From: Candidatus Electrothrix aestuarii
Lineage (GTDB): Bacteria > Desulfobacterota > Desulfobulbia > Desulfobulbales > Desulfobulbaceae
DNA: 64,000 bases
Reading direction: 5' to 3'
NCBI GenBank assembly: GCA_032595685.2
Contig: CP159373.1
Span: 4,999,821-5,063,820 of the forward strand
The notes beneath the pieces were generated by a model. That model was not told the origin of the DNA. It searched no databases and saw only the letters and a program-made list of their open reading frames with translations. Below, piece after piece: positions 63,291-64,000 of the stretch. The position numbers and the translations under genes were made by a program. Numbering within the stretch: position 1 is the stretch's first letter; every line of letters starts with the position of its first letter.

Positions 63291-64000
63291 TCCATATTAC
63301 AGACCTCCAGGACATATCGTCCTCGTTCCAGCAAGAAGTTATACAGCGTATCGTATGCATCCTGGTCAGCAATATTGAGCGTCACATCAACAGCAAGCCC
63401 GGTCAGGACAATATCTCCGCCTGTAACGGGAACAGGAGGCCCCATCTCTCCTGTGTACGGCCCGATTGCCAGGGTGATCGTATCATCCGGCTTCAATATG
63501 GCCTCAACGCGGCAGTCCTCAGCCGGAGCATCGTGCTGCACAGCCTGGACAGGTCCGGTTGCATCGGAACCGGCAACAAACATCTCAAGCTGATCAGATG
63601 CAATGTAGTTCATACTCCTCACATATTCGTATGATCCCTCCCGGAGGGTGCCGTGCCGGGTATATCGGTTGCGGCAGTGGATGGTCTTCTCCACATTGGG
63701 TGATACAGCAGGCTCCCCGCCGAAATCAGCAGTGATGATCACGTTGGACGGGTCATTGAGGGCAATTTTGTCCTGCTCGATCTCATTGTCATCGGCATCA
63801 ACCAGGAAGATTCCCAGATCCTCGTCAGCAATATCAAAACCAATGTATTTTCCGGTAAGACGGAACGGATATCCTTCCCTGATAAAGCGGGGATACTCCG
63901 TCGTTGTCTCGTACCCGGTGACCACTTCAGGGGCCTTGGACGGATAACCGAGCCTTTCGTAGGTCGCGATGTTCTGCACAGCCCGATTGAACTGCCTCGG
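63272..64000 (-). CDS. Hypothetical protein, 5' end beyond the window
   Basis: The frame is open to the right edge, so only the C-terminal 242 or so residues are seen. The sequence is beta-rich and acidic, with RFIREGYPFRLTGKYIGFDIADEDLGIFLVDADDNEIEQDK, ADFGGEPAVSPNVEKTIHC, VEAILKPDDTITLAIGPYTGEMG and a DAYDTLYNFLLERGRYVLEV end. No known family is recognised; it may be a structural or binding protein. Confidence 0.55.
   Translation of the reverse strand, partial: PRQFNRAVQNIATYERLGYPSKAPEVVTGYETTTEYPRFIREGYPFRLTGKYIGFDIADEDLGIFLVDADDNEIEQDKIALNDPSNVIITADFGGEPAVSPNVEKTIHCRNRYTRHGTLREGSYEYVRSMNYIASDQLEMFVAGSDATGPVQAVQHDAPAEDCRVEAILKPDDTITLAIGPYTGEMGPPVPVTGGDIVLTGLAVDVTLNIADQDAYDTLYNFLLERGRYVLEVCNMDQFGGA

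Overview
The window (about 50% GC) looks like a chromosome segment of a Gram-negative, respiring Desulfobacterota bacterium. A Desulfobulbaceae-type organism, possibly a cable-bacterium relative, fits best because periplasmic nitrate reductase sits beside an octaheme HAO-like cytochrome and the DNA is littered with RAYT-type repeats. This placement is inference from gene content; no rRNA, tRNA or CRISPR is visible.

Layout. 1-10.1 kb is housekeeping: the 5' part of a YhdH/AcuI-type reductase, birA, ssb, a DnaJ/CbpA-type co-chaperone, wecB, a secreted LamG plus ricin-like lectin whose signal-peptide region carries a G9 tract that breaks the frame, leuCD, a small lipoprotein and a membrane TPR protein. 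At 10.3-11.6 kb lies an OFA-type MFS transporter whose 3' end is frameshifted.

11.6-45.0 kb is an island encoding a near-complete extracellular contractile injection system (eCIS, Afp/PVC/AlgoCIS-like). A leftward arm holds a tail fibre, a baseplate protein and a DUF4157-headed effector. A rightward arm holds a signal-peptide/TM protein with a GH18-like region, a membrane TPR protein, a lipoprotein, the Pvc16-type cap, sheath, two tube proteins, DUF5908, LysM hub, VgrG-like spike, PAAR tip, gp25, large baseplate protein, AAA+ ATPase, a second DUF4157-headed effector, three toxin-antitoxin modules, an Rpn nuclease and the tape-measure protein. The two effectors share almost identical heads but have unrelated tails, and both are followed by related downstream DNA. 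The island is bracketed by a 208/209-bp direct repeat of the MFS gene's 3' end. Recombination between the copies would excise it and rebuild an intact transporter. Two interspersed repeat families, GGGGACAGATTTATTTTTT (often as inverted pairs) and GGGGTCAGACTCGATTGA (flanking the RAYT transposase), punctuate the island. One family supplies the start codon region of the ATPase and tape-measure genes.

45.2-64 kb returns to chromosome-like content: a Cys-rich hypothetical protein, fbp, pepA, then a respiratory nitrogen block. napFDAGHB is read leftward and diverges from a Crp/Fnr-family regulator, followed by an octaheme HAO-family cytochrome. FNR/DNR-type boxes lie between these genes in positions typical of activators. 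Together they suggest nitrate reduction to nitrite by Nap (electrons through NapGH) and further reduction by the octaheme cytochrome, with no NrfA in the window. A TolC/HlyD pair, a cytochrome b561, an Rpn and a Uma2 nuclease between 53-bp direct repeats, and a 5'-truncated unknown gene end the window.
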